In this document: positions 14,062-19,661 of the stretch, in pieces
How positions within the stretch are numbered: position 1 is the stretch's first letter
Layout: the number at the start of each line of letters is the position of its first letter
NCBI GenBank assembly: GCA_003210655.1
Contig: QCUQ01000008.1
Coordinates: 1-53,671, forward strand
Length of the DNA: 53,671 nucleotides
Reading direction: 5' to 3'
DNA from: Prochlorococcus sp. AG-679-M10
GTDB taxonomy: Bacteria > Cyanobacteriota > Cyanobacteriia > PCC-6307 > Cyanobiaceae
Position numbers and translations under genes: made by a program
Notes under the pieces: generated by a model
The model's input: only the letters and a program-made list of their open reading frames with translations
What the model was told of the DNA's origin: nothing
Databases searched by the model: none

Positions 14062-14186
14062 TATCCATCCAACCTATCTGCATAATCTCTCAAAACTTCA
14101 GCCATCTTTTGAGGTGGAATTTCATCCTGATATTCTCTACATAAATCAAAAAATTGATTCAAGAAATCTTTCATTGAAGAGGACAT
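14061..14186 (-). CDS. Small hypothetical protein (41 aa)
   Basis: 41 residues, MSSSMKDFLNQFFDLCREYQ at the N-terminus, ending ADRLDG. An acidic helical microprotein directly downstream of promoter element copy 4 and coupled to the following ORF. No family recognised. Confidence 0.6.
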   Translation of the reverse strand: MSSSMKDFLNQFFDLCREYQDEIPPQKMAEVLRDYADRLDG

Positions 14187-14190
14187 AATA

Positions 14191-14230
14191 AAGGAGCTGA
14201 TTGCCCCTTATTTTATATTGACTGTCAATT
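14191..14230 (-). promoter_or_regulatory. Shared promoter/leader element, copy 4
   Basis: On the minus strand: TTGACAGTCAATA, TAAAAT, then AAGGGGC-AATCA-GCTCCTT, a 7-bp inverted repeat with one G-T pair. The TTGAC/GTCAA half-sites form a perfect palindrome in this copy. It lies 5-45 bases upstream of the start at 14186 and shares upstream flank (TTAGTAATTGA) with copy 5. Confidence 0.65.
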
Positions 14231-14254
14231 ACTAACTAATACTTGAAATTTAAA

Positions 14255-14326
14255 TGCCGATAATCGGAATTGAACCGATGACCTACTGTTTACGAGACAG
14301 TTGCTCTACCGCTGAGCTATATCGGC
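14255..14326 (-). tRNA. tRNA-Thr(CGT)
   Basis: A 72-nt cloverleaf on the minus strand. The acceptor GCCGATA pairs with TATCGGC, the anticodon arm is ACTGT-CTCGTAA-ACAGT (anticodon CGT, reading ACG), and the T arm contains GGTTCAATTCC. CCA is not encoded. It stands alone within the accessory region, a typical island landmark. Confidence 0.95.
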
Positions 14327-14451
14327 AACTAACATAACTAATACTTTATTGCACTATGTAATACAAACATAATCTAAATCTATAGTTTTAATAAGAACAG
14401 CTAGATGCAATCTATAGTCTTGGGGATCATACAAATATGACCTAAAAAGGT

Positions 14452-14574
14452 ATGGATTTTAATGTAACTCAGGGAATGGTTTTACTTCTTCTAAAGCCAC
14501 TCAATTTTCCTGCCAATCTAGTTCTTAATCTTATAATTTTCATCACGGATCCAAAAAATAAAATCGGATATTAA
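14452..14574 (+). CDS. Small hydrophobic protein, paralog of 9198-9329
   Basis: 40 residues from ATG 14452, with FNVTQGMVLLLLKPLNFPAN and DPKNKIGY nearly identical to the ORF at 9198-9329. The next gene on the opposite strand is also one of a duplicated pair (14578-14727 with 5943-6095). Function unknown. Confidence 0.65.
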   Translation: MDFNVTQGMVLLLLKPLNFPANLVLNLIIFITDPKNKIGY

Positions 14575-14577
14575 TAT

Positions 14578-14727
14578 TTAGTTTTTATCTACGACTTCTC
14601 CGCCATACTCTCTAGCTATTACATCTAAACACAAAAGAATATCCTTATTTTTTAATAAATCTGTTTCACTCAAATACCTCAGAAGAGTTCTTATTTGATC
14701 AATAGTATTTTCTTGTAATTCCTTCAT
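14578..14727 (-). CDS. Small hypothetical protein, paralog of 5943-6095
   Basis: 49 residues ending IAREYGGEVVDKN; the copy at 5943-6095 ends IAMSYGGKVVDR. Helical, soluble. It ends 3 bases from the convergent FNVTQG gene. Function unknown. Confidence 0.6.
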   Translation of the reverse strand: MKELQENTIDQIRTLLRYLSETDLLKNKDILLCLDVIAREYGGEVVDKN

Positions 14728-14878
14728 TAGTTCTTAATTGCCATCTGACAATAAGGATAGCAACCATAAGATTTTTCTCTAATTAATTTTAATTTTCTAG
14801 AATTAATTTTCATAGAAAAAGCGTTGCAAGTGATAAGGGTTTCAATATTTGCTTTATTATCAAACAACTTTCCTAATA

Positions 14879-14905
14879 AAAAGGGGTTATAAAACCCCTC
14901 TCAGT
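14879..14905 (-). terminator. Intrinsic terminator of 14930-15094
   Basis: On the minus strand AGGGGTTTTATAACCCCT is followed by T residues, 25 bases after the stop of the riboswitch-controlled small ORF. Confidence 0.65.
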
Positions 14906-14929
14906 CGAATGTAAGAATTCAAATTCAAG

Positions 14930-15094
14930 TTAAGAATTTAATTCTTTCATATCTTCACGAGCTTGTTTTTGTCTTAGCTCAAAAACACAAGGATTATAAG
15001 GAGTAATCTCTCCATTTTTTGAGGCAAGAAGTTGGGCTTTGTTTAGCCTTTCCGCTCTTTTGATTTTCTCTCTAATGAGTACGAGGTTATTCAT
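14930..15094 (-). CDS. Small basic protein (54 aa) downstream of riboswitch-like leader
   Basis: 54 residues, MNNLVLIREKIKRAERLNKA at the N-terminus, with YNPCVFELRQKQAREDMK near the end; helical and basic. The leader at 15119-15165 resembles the glutamine-II aptamer and an intrinsic terminator follows the gene, so it looks like a one-gene, nitrogen-responsive unit. No DUF4278 motif; family not recognised. Confidence 0.6.
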   Translation of the reverse strand: MNNLVLIREKIKRAERLNKAQLLASKNGEITPYNPCVFELRQKQAREDMKELNS

Positions 15095-15118
15095 GACTTT
15101 TGCAGTTAATGGAAATCC

Positions 15119-15165
15119 CGTTCCCTATTTCCATGTCATGCGTCCAGATGCTACTAGGATGAACG
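15119..15165 (-). promoter_or_regulatory. Glutamine-riboswitch-like aptamer, variant copy 3
   Basis: On the minus strand CGTTCATCC starts the element, a TCC/GGA-closed hairpin follows, then CGCATGACATGG and GGGAACGGG; CGTTC and GAACG form the outer stem. The order matches the other two copies, but CGCATG replaces CGCAGT. It is 25 bases before the ORF starting at 15094. A -10-like TATTAA lies just upstream. Confidence 0.5.
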
Positions 15166-15306
15166 TAAATTAATACTAACATCAGGTCTTTCTAGCCGTG
15201 AGAGCAAAAAAACCTAAATATCACCACCTCTTCATCGCTGTTTTGTCAGATCAATGGTCAATAAGATATCCCTTTATTAATGAATCAATTATTTAATTAA
15301 TACTAT

Positions 15307-15456
15307 CTACCTTCCTACTTTTACGTATTCAAGATTATAGATATATCTTTCACCATCATCATTACTATCATCGTCATCATCACTAAAAGATGAGATTAAA
15401 ACGTACACTCCAGTAAGTCCTAAAATCATTGAAAGATAGAGAATTGGGTCGTTCAT
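15307..15456 (-). CDS. Small membrane protein with polyaspartate stretch (49 aa)
   Basis: 49 residues: one N-terminal span (ILYLSMILGLTGVYVLISSF), then SDDDDDSNDDGE and a short basic end. The acidic run would sit at the membrane surface and could bind cations. The leader at 15466-15534 shares a hairpin with the leader at 18308-18363. No family recognised. Confidence 0.6.
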   Translation of the reverse strand: MNDPILYLSMILGLTGVYVLISSFSDDDDDSNDDGERYIYNLEYVKVGR

Positions 15457-15465
15457 ATTTATTCT

Positions 15466-15534
15466 TTATATAAGAAGTATGGTTGATTTCTGCAGCTTCC
15501 GCGGCAGTCTCATGACAACCATGCAATTATTCTA
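15466..15534 (-). promoter_or_regulatory. Hairpin leader with tiny ORF, copy C
   Basis: On the minus strand a -10-like TAGAAT (15529-15534) precedes GGTTGTCATGAG, a CTGC/GCAG hairpin and a closing CAACC (15481-15520). A frame through it reads MVVMRLPRKLQKSTILLI. The leader at 18308-18363 has the same layout and the peptide MFVMRQLKGYN. It may be an RNA structure, a leader peptide, or both. Confidence 0.4.
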
Positions 15535-15576
15535 GGAAGTCTTAATTATTCACTAAGTATTTATACGTACCTAATC

Positions 15577-15605
15577 CCGAACCTTGTCGTTCCTTAACCC
15601 GTACA
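15577..15605. promoter_or_regulatory. Partial copy of the CCGTAC / CCTTAAACCGTACA block
   Basis: CCGAAC, nine bases, then CCTTAACCCGTACA, matching the first half of the blocks at 9484 and 18404. The downstream TTAGTTAGAAC part is absent and no clear plus-strand gene follows, so it may serve the divergent minus-strand gene or be a remnant. Confidence 0.4.
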
Positions 15606-15675
15606 AAGTTCAAATCACAAATCTAATAACTTTCATTTTAAGCAACAACTGTTAAAGGAGGTAAATAATTATTTA

Positions 15676-15912
15676 TTACCAAACTACTTTTGTTTTACGC
15701 CAACCTTGAGAAAGTAATCTTTCATAAATTTCTCTAGCTAAATCTATATCTACAGAAACTGTTGTAGTAATTACTGGAGGTTCTTTCCCTAATACTCCAA
15801 CTATTTTTCCAGAGTCAATAAACATATACTCGAATACTTTATCAATACTCTTATTGTTCTTTATGAATCTCTTGACTTCTGATCTATTTGAATTTATCAG
15901 CCAATATTCCAT
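15676..15912 (-). CDS. DUF1651-like small protein (78 aa)
   Basis: 78 residues: YWLINSNRSEVKRF at the start and DIDLAREIYERLLSQGWRKT near the end. The protein at 18927-19175 has LINKDRSRIKVF and IEDARKEYKELLEEGWKKT in the same places, so they are paralogs related to the longer DUF1651 protein at 13169. It is the last of four overlapping or closely spaced genes reading left from promoter element copy 5. Function unknown. Confidence 0.7.
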   Translation of the reverse strand: MEYWLINSNRSEVKRFIKNNKSIDKVFEYMFIDSGKIVGVLGKEPPVITTTVSVDIDLAREIYERLLSQGWRKTKVVW

Positions 15913-16052
15913 TATTTATTTATAAATATATAAGCCGAATATAAATAAACTAAGAAAGCACCAATAGCAAAAAAACTTCCATAGATTAGAAAATTCCAAA
16001 TCCTAAATAATTTAGGTTTTTCGTATTCTGTTTCCTCTTTTTTAGTAATCAT
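15912..16052 (-). CDS. Small single-span membrane protein (46 aa)
   Basis: 46 residues: a charged N-terminus (MITKKEETEYEKPKLFRIW) then one hydrophobic span to the end. The start overlaps the upstream stop (ATGA) and the stop overlaps the downstream start (TAATG), so it is coupled on both sides. No family recognised. Confidence 0.6.
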   Translation of the reverse strand: MITKKEETEYEKPKLFRIWNFLIYGSFFAIGAFLVYLYSAYIFINK

Positions 16053-16165
16053 TTACTTTCTCGCTCTTTTCTTGCTGCGTTACCTTTAGCTCTTAGTACC
16101 AGAGTTACAGTTAATGCAGTACTTAGTATTCCAACATCAATTAATAAGTGAGGAGAAATATTCAT
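16049..16165 (-). CDS. Small single-span membrane protein (38 aa)
   Basis: 38 residues: one span (LLIDVGILSTALTVTLVL) and a basic tail (RAKGNAARKERESK). It begins 12 bases after the ABM-like gene and overlaps the next ORF, forming an operon. No family recognised. Confidence 0.55.
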   Translation of the reverse strand: MNISPHLLIDVGILSTALTVTLVLRAKGNAARKERESK

Positions 16166-16176
16166 ATAAAGATTTA

Positions 16177-16467
16177 TTAGGCAACAATATTTCCAGAAAC
16201 AGGATCAGTTACTCCTAATTCTGGTGAAAGCTCTTCCATGAATCCTCTAACTACATCAAGATGAGCAATCATTTTAGATCTTTGGGCTGCTATAGCTTCT
16301 GGACTTTCCCAGATACCAACAAAACAGTAATCATAATCTCCAGTTTTCGCAATATATCTTTGTGTCATTCCTTCGAACTCCGTTTTATTAATTACTTCAA
16401 AATACTTTTCTACACAATCCTGTTTCAATTTAAATCGAACAACATTCATAAAATTTGAGGAAGACAT
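16177..16467 (-). CDS. ABM-like dimeric alpha-beta barrel protein (96 aa)
   Basis: 96 residues with FMNVVRFKLKQDCVEKYFEV at the N-terminus, a central YDYCFVGIWES and the final helix VVRGFMEELSPELG: the ABM/dimeric alpha-beta barrel pattern. No catalytic residue can be assigned with confidence. It is the first gene after promoter element copy 5 and leads an operon of four small genes. Confidence 0.65.
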   Translation of the reverse strand: MSSSNFMNVVRFKLKQDCVEKYFEVINKTEFEGMTQRYIAKTGDYDYCFVGIWESPEAIAAQRSKMIAHLDVVRGFMEELSPELGVTDPVSGNIVA

Positions 16468-16478
16468 ACAAAAGATAA

Positions 16479-16514
16479 AGGTGTTATTCCATCAATTGTA
16501 GATCGACTTTCAAT
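16479..16514 (-). promoter_or_regulatory. Shared promoter/leader element, copy 5
   Basis: On the minus strand: TTGAAAGTCGATC, TACAAT, TGATGGAATAACACC. It lies 12-47 bases upstream of the ABM-like start at 16467. The inverted repeat is weak in this copy. Confidence 0.6.
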
Positions 16515-16551
16515 TACTAACTATTGGAGATGAGAGAAATAATCGTTTCAT

Positions 16552-16923
16552 TTAAAATTTAAGTTTTGTTTTTACTCTATTTTTATTCTCAGAATTAAAT
16601 TTAAAAAGTCCCGAGTCAGTAAATATAGTCAATTCATCGCCATATGATTCCTGGATAGATAAACCTTCATCAGACTCTAAATTTTTAACAAATACATTTC
16701 CAACTAGTTTTAAAGTTCTCGTATCTTTGTCGTAAGTAAGCTTATTTGAGGATGCTTCAAAATTATTCTTATTACTTTTGATAACTACATTTCCAATAGC
16801 TTCAAAACTACCTTTAACATTTTGTATCTGAGAATCAGAAGTGACCGTATAATTCAGTTTCTCTTTTGAAAATGAAATTTCAGTATGAATAAACAGTACC
16901 GCTGCAAATAGTAAGCGTTTCAT
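16552..16923 (-). CDS. Secreted LptA/OstA-like protein (123 aa)
   Basis: A signal peptide (about residues 1-19, MKRLLFAAVLFIHTEISFS) is followed by repeating beta strands with IGNVVIKSNKNNFEASSNKL and LVGNVFVKN, the G-N-V-x-[IV] strand pattern of LptA/OstA beta-jellyroll domains that shuttle lipopolysaccharide. It is shorter than full LptA, so it may be a partial or specialised paralog. Its ATG directly abuts the stop of the gene at 16924-17187, so the two form an operon from promoter copy 6. Confidence 0.65.
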   Translation of the reverse strand: MKRLLFAAVLFIHTEISFSKEKLNYTVTSDSQIQNVKGSFEAIGNVVIKSNKNNFEASSNKLTYDKDTRTLKLVGNVFVKNLESDEGLSIQESYGDELTIFTDSGLFKFNSENKNRVKTKLKF

Positions 16924-17187
16924 TTACCCAACAAGTTCAATTGCATAGACAGTATCCTTACAATTATTTTTTTTATCCCATTCCTTTGCAAAAGGCGATT
17001 CCATCTCTGAACCTAATTTTTCTAAGTCAGTACAGTTGATTAATAAATGAGATTTATGGTCATTGACTTTTACAAACTCATAATCAGTGACAAATTCTTT
17101 GCACATTTCTTCAAGAAATAAATTAGTAACATCATTTCTAAATTCCTCAAATGTACAGCTAAAAGTTGAGATGATAAGTGTGTTCAT
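16924..17187 (-). CDS. Small hypothetical protein with possible signal peptide (87 aa)
   Basis: I place the start at ATG 17187 (MNTLIISTFSCTFEEFRNDV). The frame is open to 17232, but the extra 15 codons cover promoter element copy 6. The short hydrophobic N-terminus may be a signal peptide, and several Cys (SCTF, EEMC, INCTD, KNNC) suggest an exported, disulfide-bearing protein. It abuts the OstA-like gene. No family recognised. Confidence 0.6.
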   Translation of the reverse strand: MNTLIISTFSCTFEEFRNDVTNLFLEEMCKEFVTDYEFVKVNDHKSHLLINCTDLEKLGSEMESPFAKEWDKKNNCKDTVYAIELVG

Positions 17188-17204
17188 AAAAATAAAATAG
17201 CTAA

Positions 17205-17234
17205 TAACATAGTATTTTATATCGACTATCAATT
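17205..17234 (-). promoter_or_regulatory. Shared promoter/leader element, copy 6
   Basis: On the minus strand: TTGATAGTCGATA, TAAAAT, ACTATG. It lies 18-47 bases upstream of the start at 17187 and inside the open but probably untranslated upstream frame. It is the copy with the least clear inverted repeat. Confidence 0.55.
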
Positions 17235-17250
17235 AAAAATATTGGGATTT

Positions 17251-17679
17251 TCACTTATTAATAGTTGTAGGGAGTCCCACAGCAGATGCCGCCACTACAT
17301 AAAGAACTGCTGGTTCATTACCTATATTTTCAACGAAATGTTCATCGCCATTATTACTCTCGATTAATGATTGCTTTGATGAAAAGTAATTAACAACATC
17401 TCCTCTCATATGCTTCAATTCTCCTTGAGCAAGATAAACAACCATAGGCGCTGGATGAGTGTGAATTGGAGTCTTTAATCCAACAGGAATAATAACCTTG
17501 AAGAATCTAAGCTCGGCTTGCTTCCCTCTAGGGTAAGAAATCTTCTTACCTCCTAGACCCTTTGTACTTTGAATAAGAGGCATTACTTCAATCTTTTCTT
17601 GAGCTTTAGTAATGTCCAAAGTTAGGAGAACTGATGAAATTGTTATTGCTGAGATTAATAGATTTCTAAATTTTTGCAT
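17251..17679 (-). CDS. Secreted cupin-domain protein (142 aa)
   Basis: A signal peptide (about residues 1-26, ending TKA) is followed by one cupin domain. The metal-binding cupin motif 1 is visible as PIHTHPAPMVVYLAQGELKH (His73, His75, Glu87 region), with a shorter second motif near HFVENIGNEPAVLY. It is probably a periplasmic metal-binding protein; substrate unknown. It has its own promoter element (copy 7) and ends 17 bases from copy 6. Confidence 0.8.
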   Translation of the reverse strand: MQKFRNLLISAITISSVLLTLDITKAQEKIEVMPLIQSTKGLGGKKISYPRGKQAELRFFKVIIPVGLKTPIHTHPAPMVVYLAQGELKHMRGDVVNYFSSKQSLIESNNGDEHFVENIGNEPAVLYVVAASAVGLPTTINK

Positions 17680-17689
17680 TAATAAAGTA

Positions 17690-17723
17690 TCTAATTGCTC
17701 CTTATTTTATATTGACTGTCAAC
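17690..17723 (-). promoter_or_regulatory. Shared promoter/leader element, copy 7
   Basis: On the minus strand: TTGACAGTCAATA, TAAAAT, AAGGAGCAATTAG. It has the same TTGAC/GTCAA palindrome as copy 4 and lies about 11-44 bases upstream of the secreted cupin start. Confidence 0.65.
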
Positions 17724-17808
17724 AATTACACCTTTAATAAAGGTATCGCTAGTTGCAGATTATGAAAAGAATAAGAGCTAAGAGTTAATCACTAACTTGA
17801 AAGGTTTA

Positions 17809-17898
17809 ATGGCAAAAGATAGGATGGGTTTATTTCGGATAGCAGTTGCATTAAACGTGCTTATGTTACTGGTAATAATAGTTCTAGTCTTAACTTAA
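17809..17898 (+). CDS. Tiny single-span membrane peptide (29 aa)
   Basis: ATG at 17809; 29 residues, MAKDRMGLFRIAVALNVLML and a hydrophobic end. A short basic N-terminus plus one span resembles small photosystem or stress peptides, but no family is recognised. Confidence 0.45.
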   Translation: MAKDRMGLFRIAVALNVLMLLVIIVLVLT

Positions 17899-17919
17899 TT
17901 GCTATTAACAGGTGTTTAA

Positions 17920-17952
17920 TTAATGCCTTGTTAGAAGTAGTAAGCATTTCAT
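17920..17952 (-). pseudogene. Possible remnant of a signal-peptide gene start
   Basis: The 10-codon frame MKCLLLLTRH begins in the stop codon of the gene at 17952-18206. Its DNA (AAATGCTTACTACTT) resembles the starts of the OstA-like gene (16923) and the decayed gene at 12086, which also directly follow a minus-strand stop. Perhaps a truncated copy of the same secreted family. Confidence 0.25.
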
Positions 17953-18206
17953 TATAAGCAATTCTTATAACCTTCTATTTTTGCTAATTCCTTAATACTT
18001 AAACCAGTTTCTTTTAAAAGTGCTTCTCCGATATTATCCCCATTGAATTTGTTTAAAGCGGCTTTTTCGGAGAGCCTTATGCATGTATTCTTATATTTTG
18101 CTTCTTTAATTACCGGCGATACATACAAACCTAATAAAATTAAAAAGCCTCCAAAAGTTACTACTCTTCTATGGGTTTTCCACCATTGATAAAATTTATT
18201 AGTCAT
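17952..18206 (-). CDS. Small single-span membrane protein (84 aa)
   Basis: 84 residues: a basic N-terminus (KFYQWWKTHRRV), one span (VTFGGFLILLGLYVSPVI), then a soluble part with two Cys (NTCIRL and YKNCL). The forward ORF at 18682-18924 has a similar layout (span, then a Cys-containing LCIKYLKH segment and a final Cys), so they may be related. It is read from promoter element copy 8. Confidence 0.6.
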   Translation of the reverse strand: MTNKFYQWWKTHRRVVTFGGFLILLGLYVSPVIKEAKYKNTCIRLSEKAALNKFNGDNIGEALLKETGLSIKELAKIEGYKNCL

Positions 18207-18210
18207 TAAA

Positions 18211-18250
18211 AATAGAAGATTTTATCCTTCTAATATAGATGACTGTCAAT
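18211..18250 (-). promoter_or_regulatory. Shared promoter/leader element, copy 8
   Basis: On the minus strand: TTGACAGTCATC (one base shorter), TATATT, AGAAGGATAAAATCTTCT and T residues; the AGAAG/CTTCT arms pair. It directly precedes the start at 18206. No minus-strand gene ends to its right. Confidence 0.65.
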
Positions 18251-18307
18251 CATCTGTTTACTTTAATGAGTGTGTTTAATAACCTGACTTTATCTCAAAT
18301 GATTTAT

Positions 18308-18363
18308 GGTTGGCTTCAGTTGTATCCCTTCAACTGCCTCATGACAAACATATATTAATTCTA
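18308..18363 (-). promoter_or_regulatory. Hairpin leader with tiny ORF, copy B
   Basis: On the minus strand a -10-like TAGAAT (18358-18363) precedes GTTTGTCATGAGG, a perfect CAGTTG/CAACTG hairpin and CCAACC. Compared with copy C (15466-15534) the hairpin bases differ but still pair. The frame through it reads MFVMRQLKGYN. Confidence 0.45.
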
Positions 18364-18403
18364 GGACTGCCATTTAAATATCTTTATCAAAATTTAGTCC
18401 TCT

Positions 18404-18484
18404 TACCGTACTTTTTTCTTCCTTAAACCGTACAGGTTGATACTCATAAATAATACGAATCATTAGTTAGAACATAGATATAGT
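18404..18484 (+). promoter_or_regulatory. Shared forward promoter block, copy B
   Basis: CCGTAC, nine bases, CCTTAAACCGTACA, then TTAGTTAGAACATAG and a -10-like TATAGT. The spacing from AAACCG to TTAGTTAGAAC is 38 bases, as at 9484-9564. It drives the ORF at 18500. Confidence 0.55.
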
Positions 18485-18499
18485 AAGTAGGAGAAAATC

Positions 18500-18640
18500 A
18501 TGAATAAAAGACTTCCTTATGCAATCATTCCTAAATACTTCAAGACTTTTAACGATATAGATAATGGAGCAAATATAAAAGTTATTTATTGGAAACTGAA
18601 GTGTGAAGAGAACCCTTCATATCGCGGCTGCGAAATTTAG
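18500..18640 (+). CDS. Small hypothetical protein (46 aa)
   Basis: ATG at 18500 with AGGAG about 8 bases upstream, a good start. 46 residues, basic with two Cys (LKCEEN and RGCEI). Preceded by the shared promoter block also found before the ORF at 9575. No family recognised. Confidence 0.6.
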   Translation: MNKRLPYAIIPKYFKTFNDIDNGANIKVIYWKLKCEENPSYRGCEI

Positions 18641-18681
18641 AATATTGATATGACATTAGATCAAAATAAATAATATGAATA

Positions 18682-18924
18682 ATGAAAAATAAAGTTATTC
18701 CATTTGTCAAAAAATACCCAATGAGCATTTTGTTAGCGATTATTGCTATTAATTTATTCTCTATTGCTGGCAGTTTAAGAACAGAAGCGTACTTAAATAG
18801 GGAAAAGAATCTTTGTATTAAATATTTAAAACATCAAATAGATCGAGATATACTTATCAAAAGACTAAAAATAGTTAAACAGGCAAATCCTTCAACCCTT
18901 TGTGATTCTATTCTTAATAGTTAA
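18682..18924 (+). CDS. Small single-span membrane protein (80 aa)
   Basis: 80 residues: one span (PMSILLAIIAINLFSIAG) after a basic start, then a soluble tail with two Cys (KNLCIKYL and TLCDSI). The DUF1651-like gene starts 2 bases after its stop. Function unknown; possibly related to 17952-18206. Confidence 0.6.
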   Translation: MKNKVIPFVKKYPMSILLAIIAINLFSIAGSLRTEAYLNREKNLCIKYLKHQIDRDILIKRLKIVKQANPSTLCDSILNS

Positions 18925-18926
18925 AA

Positions 18927-19175
18927 ATGGATAAGTTTACTTTGATAAATAAGGATAGGTCGAGGATAAAAGTATTTGAACCATTTGAAGACATAACAAA
19001 AGCATCTCCAAGTCTTGACGTAATGATGATTAGTTATGGATGTGTGTATAAGAGAAGTAGTAAACCAGTTATGAAAGGAAGTAGAGTGGAATCTATCGAA
19101 GATGCAAGAAAGGAATATAAGGAATTGTTAGAAGAAGGTTGGAAAAAAACAAATATCTTTAAAAGTTATTTGTAG
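18927..19175 (+). CDS. DUF1651-like small protein (82 aa), paralog of 15676-15912
   Basis: 82 residues with LINKDRSRIKVF near the start and IEDARKEYKELLEEGWKKT near the end, matching the protein at 15676-15912. It sits in an operon with the membrane protein 18682-18924, as the other copy sits with membrane microproteins. Function unknown. Confidence 0.7.
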   Translation: MDKFTLINKDRSRIKVFEPFEDITKASPSLDVMMISYGCVYKRSSKPVMKGSRVESIEDARKEYKELLEEGWKKTNIFKSYL

Positions 19176-19280
19176 AAACAAAAAAAATCAAATTAACCTA
19201 TGAGAAACCCTTCCAGAAATTCCCACTACTGAAAGGGTTATTAAATTGAAAACACTACTATACGTAATCAATTTATGTCT

Positions 19281-19305
19281 CTTTGAGGTTTGGCCTCATT
19301 TTATT
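19281..19305 (+). terminator. Weak intrinsic terminator after the DUF1651-like gene
   Basis: TGAGG-TTTGG-CCTCA followed by TTTTATTT. A short 5-bp stem; a longer CCCTT/AAGGG inverted repeat also lies at about 19210-19242 without a T run. Confidence 0.4.
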
Positions 19306-19408
19306 TATAGCAAATTAATTAGAAACAAGCTTATTTAAACTTCCCAATCAATATCATAAACATCATAATCTCTCTCTTATTTACTTAACTCTTTCTTATT
19401 TTTATTAG

Positions 19409-19498
19409 TTATTTCTTAGTCATCCTAAAAGTTAAATACGCAAAGCCACCAAGTAGTAACAAACTAACGGCACCATAAGTAATTGCTATCGCATACAT
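19409..19498 (-). CDS. Tiny single-span membrane peptide (29 aa)
   Basis: 29 residues, MYAIAITYGAVSLLLLGGFA, then YLTFRMTKK. A degenerate copy of the end (FAYLTFKMAKK) is readable on the minus strand near 6420-6470, so this is a duplicated microprotein family. It is downstream of the coiled-coil ORF 19504-19608. Confidence 0.5.
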   Translation of the reverse strand: MYAIAITYGAVSLLLLGGFAYLTFRMTKK

Positions 19499-19503
19499 AT
19501 GCG

Positions 19504-19608
19504 TCACTTCTTTTTACTTCTCATTTGATACTGCAAAACAGCTTTTAGGTGTTGTACTTCTTTTTCTAAAATTTCAATTCTTTTTTCTAATTCTTCGTTT
19601 GTAGCCAT
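19504..19608 (-). CDS. Tiny coiled-coil protein (34 aa)
   Basis: 34 residues, MATNEELEKRIEILEKEVQH, then a basic end; a strong heptad pattern (L, I, L, V, L) predicts a coiled coil. Its ATG follows immediately on the T run of promoter element copy 9. It precedes a membrane microprotein and could be an oligomeric partner. Confidence 0.55.
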   Translation of the reverse strand: MATNEELEKRIEILEKEVQHLKAVLQYQMRSKKK

Positions 19609-19609
19609 A

Positions 19610-19653
19610 AAAAAAAGAGGGTTTTATCCCTCTAATATAGATCGACTGTCAAT
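19610..19653 (-). promoter_or_regulatory. Shared promoter/leader element, copy 9 (best example)
   Basis: On the minus strand: TTGACAGTCGATC, TATATT, then the perfect inverted repeat AGAGGG-ATAAAA-CCCTCT and eight T residues ending at the ATG of 19504-19608. It could also end transcripts from the DUF3303-like gene, whose stop is 9 bases to the right. Confidence 0.7.
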
Positions 19654-19661
19654 CAATTAAA

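Noticed and set aside
19610-19653. The repeated element as simple terminators
   Set aside because: At 9.0, 13.1, 17.7 and 18.2 kb no minus-strand gene ends just to the right, and the copies sit at start codons; a dual role remains possible only at some copies.
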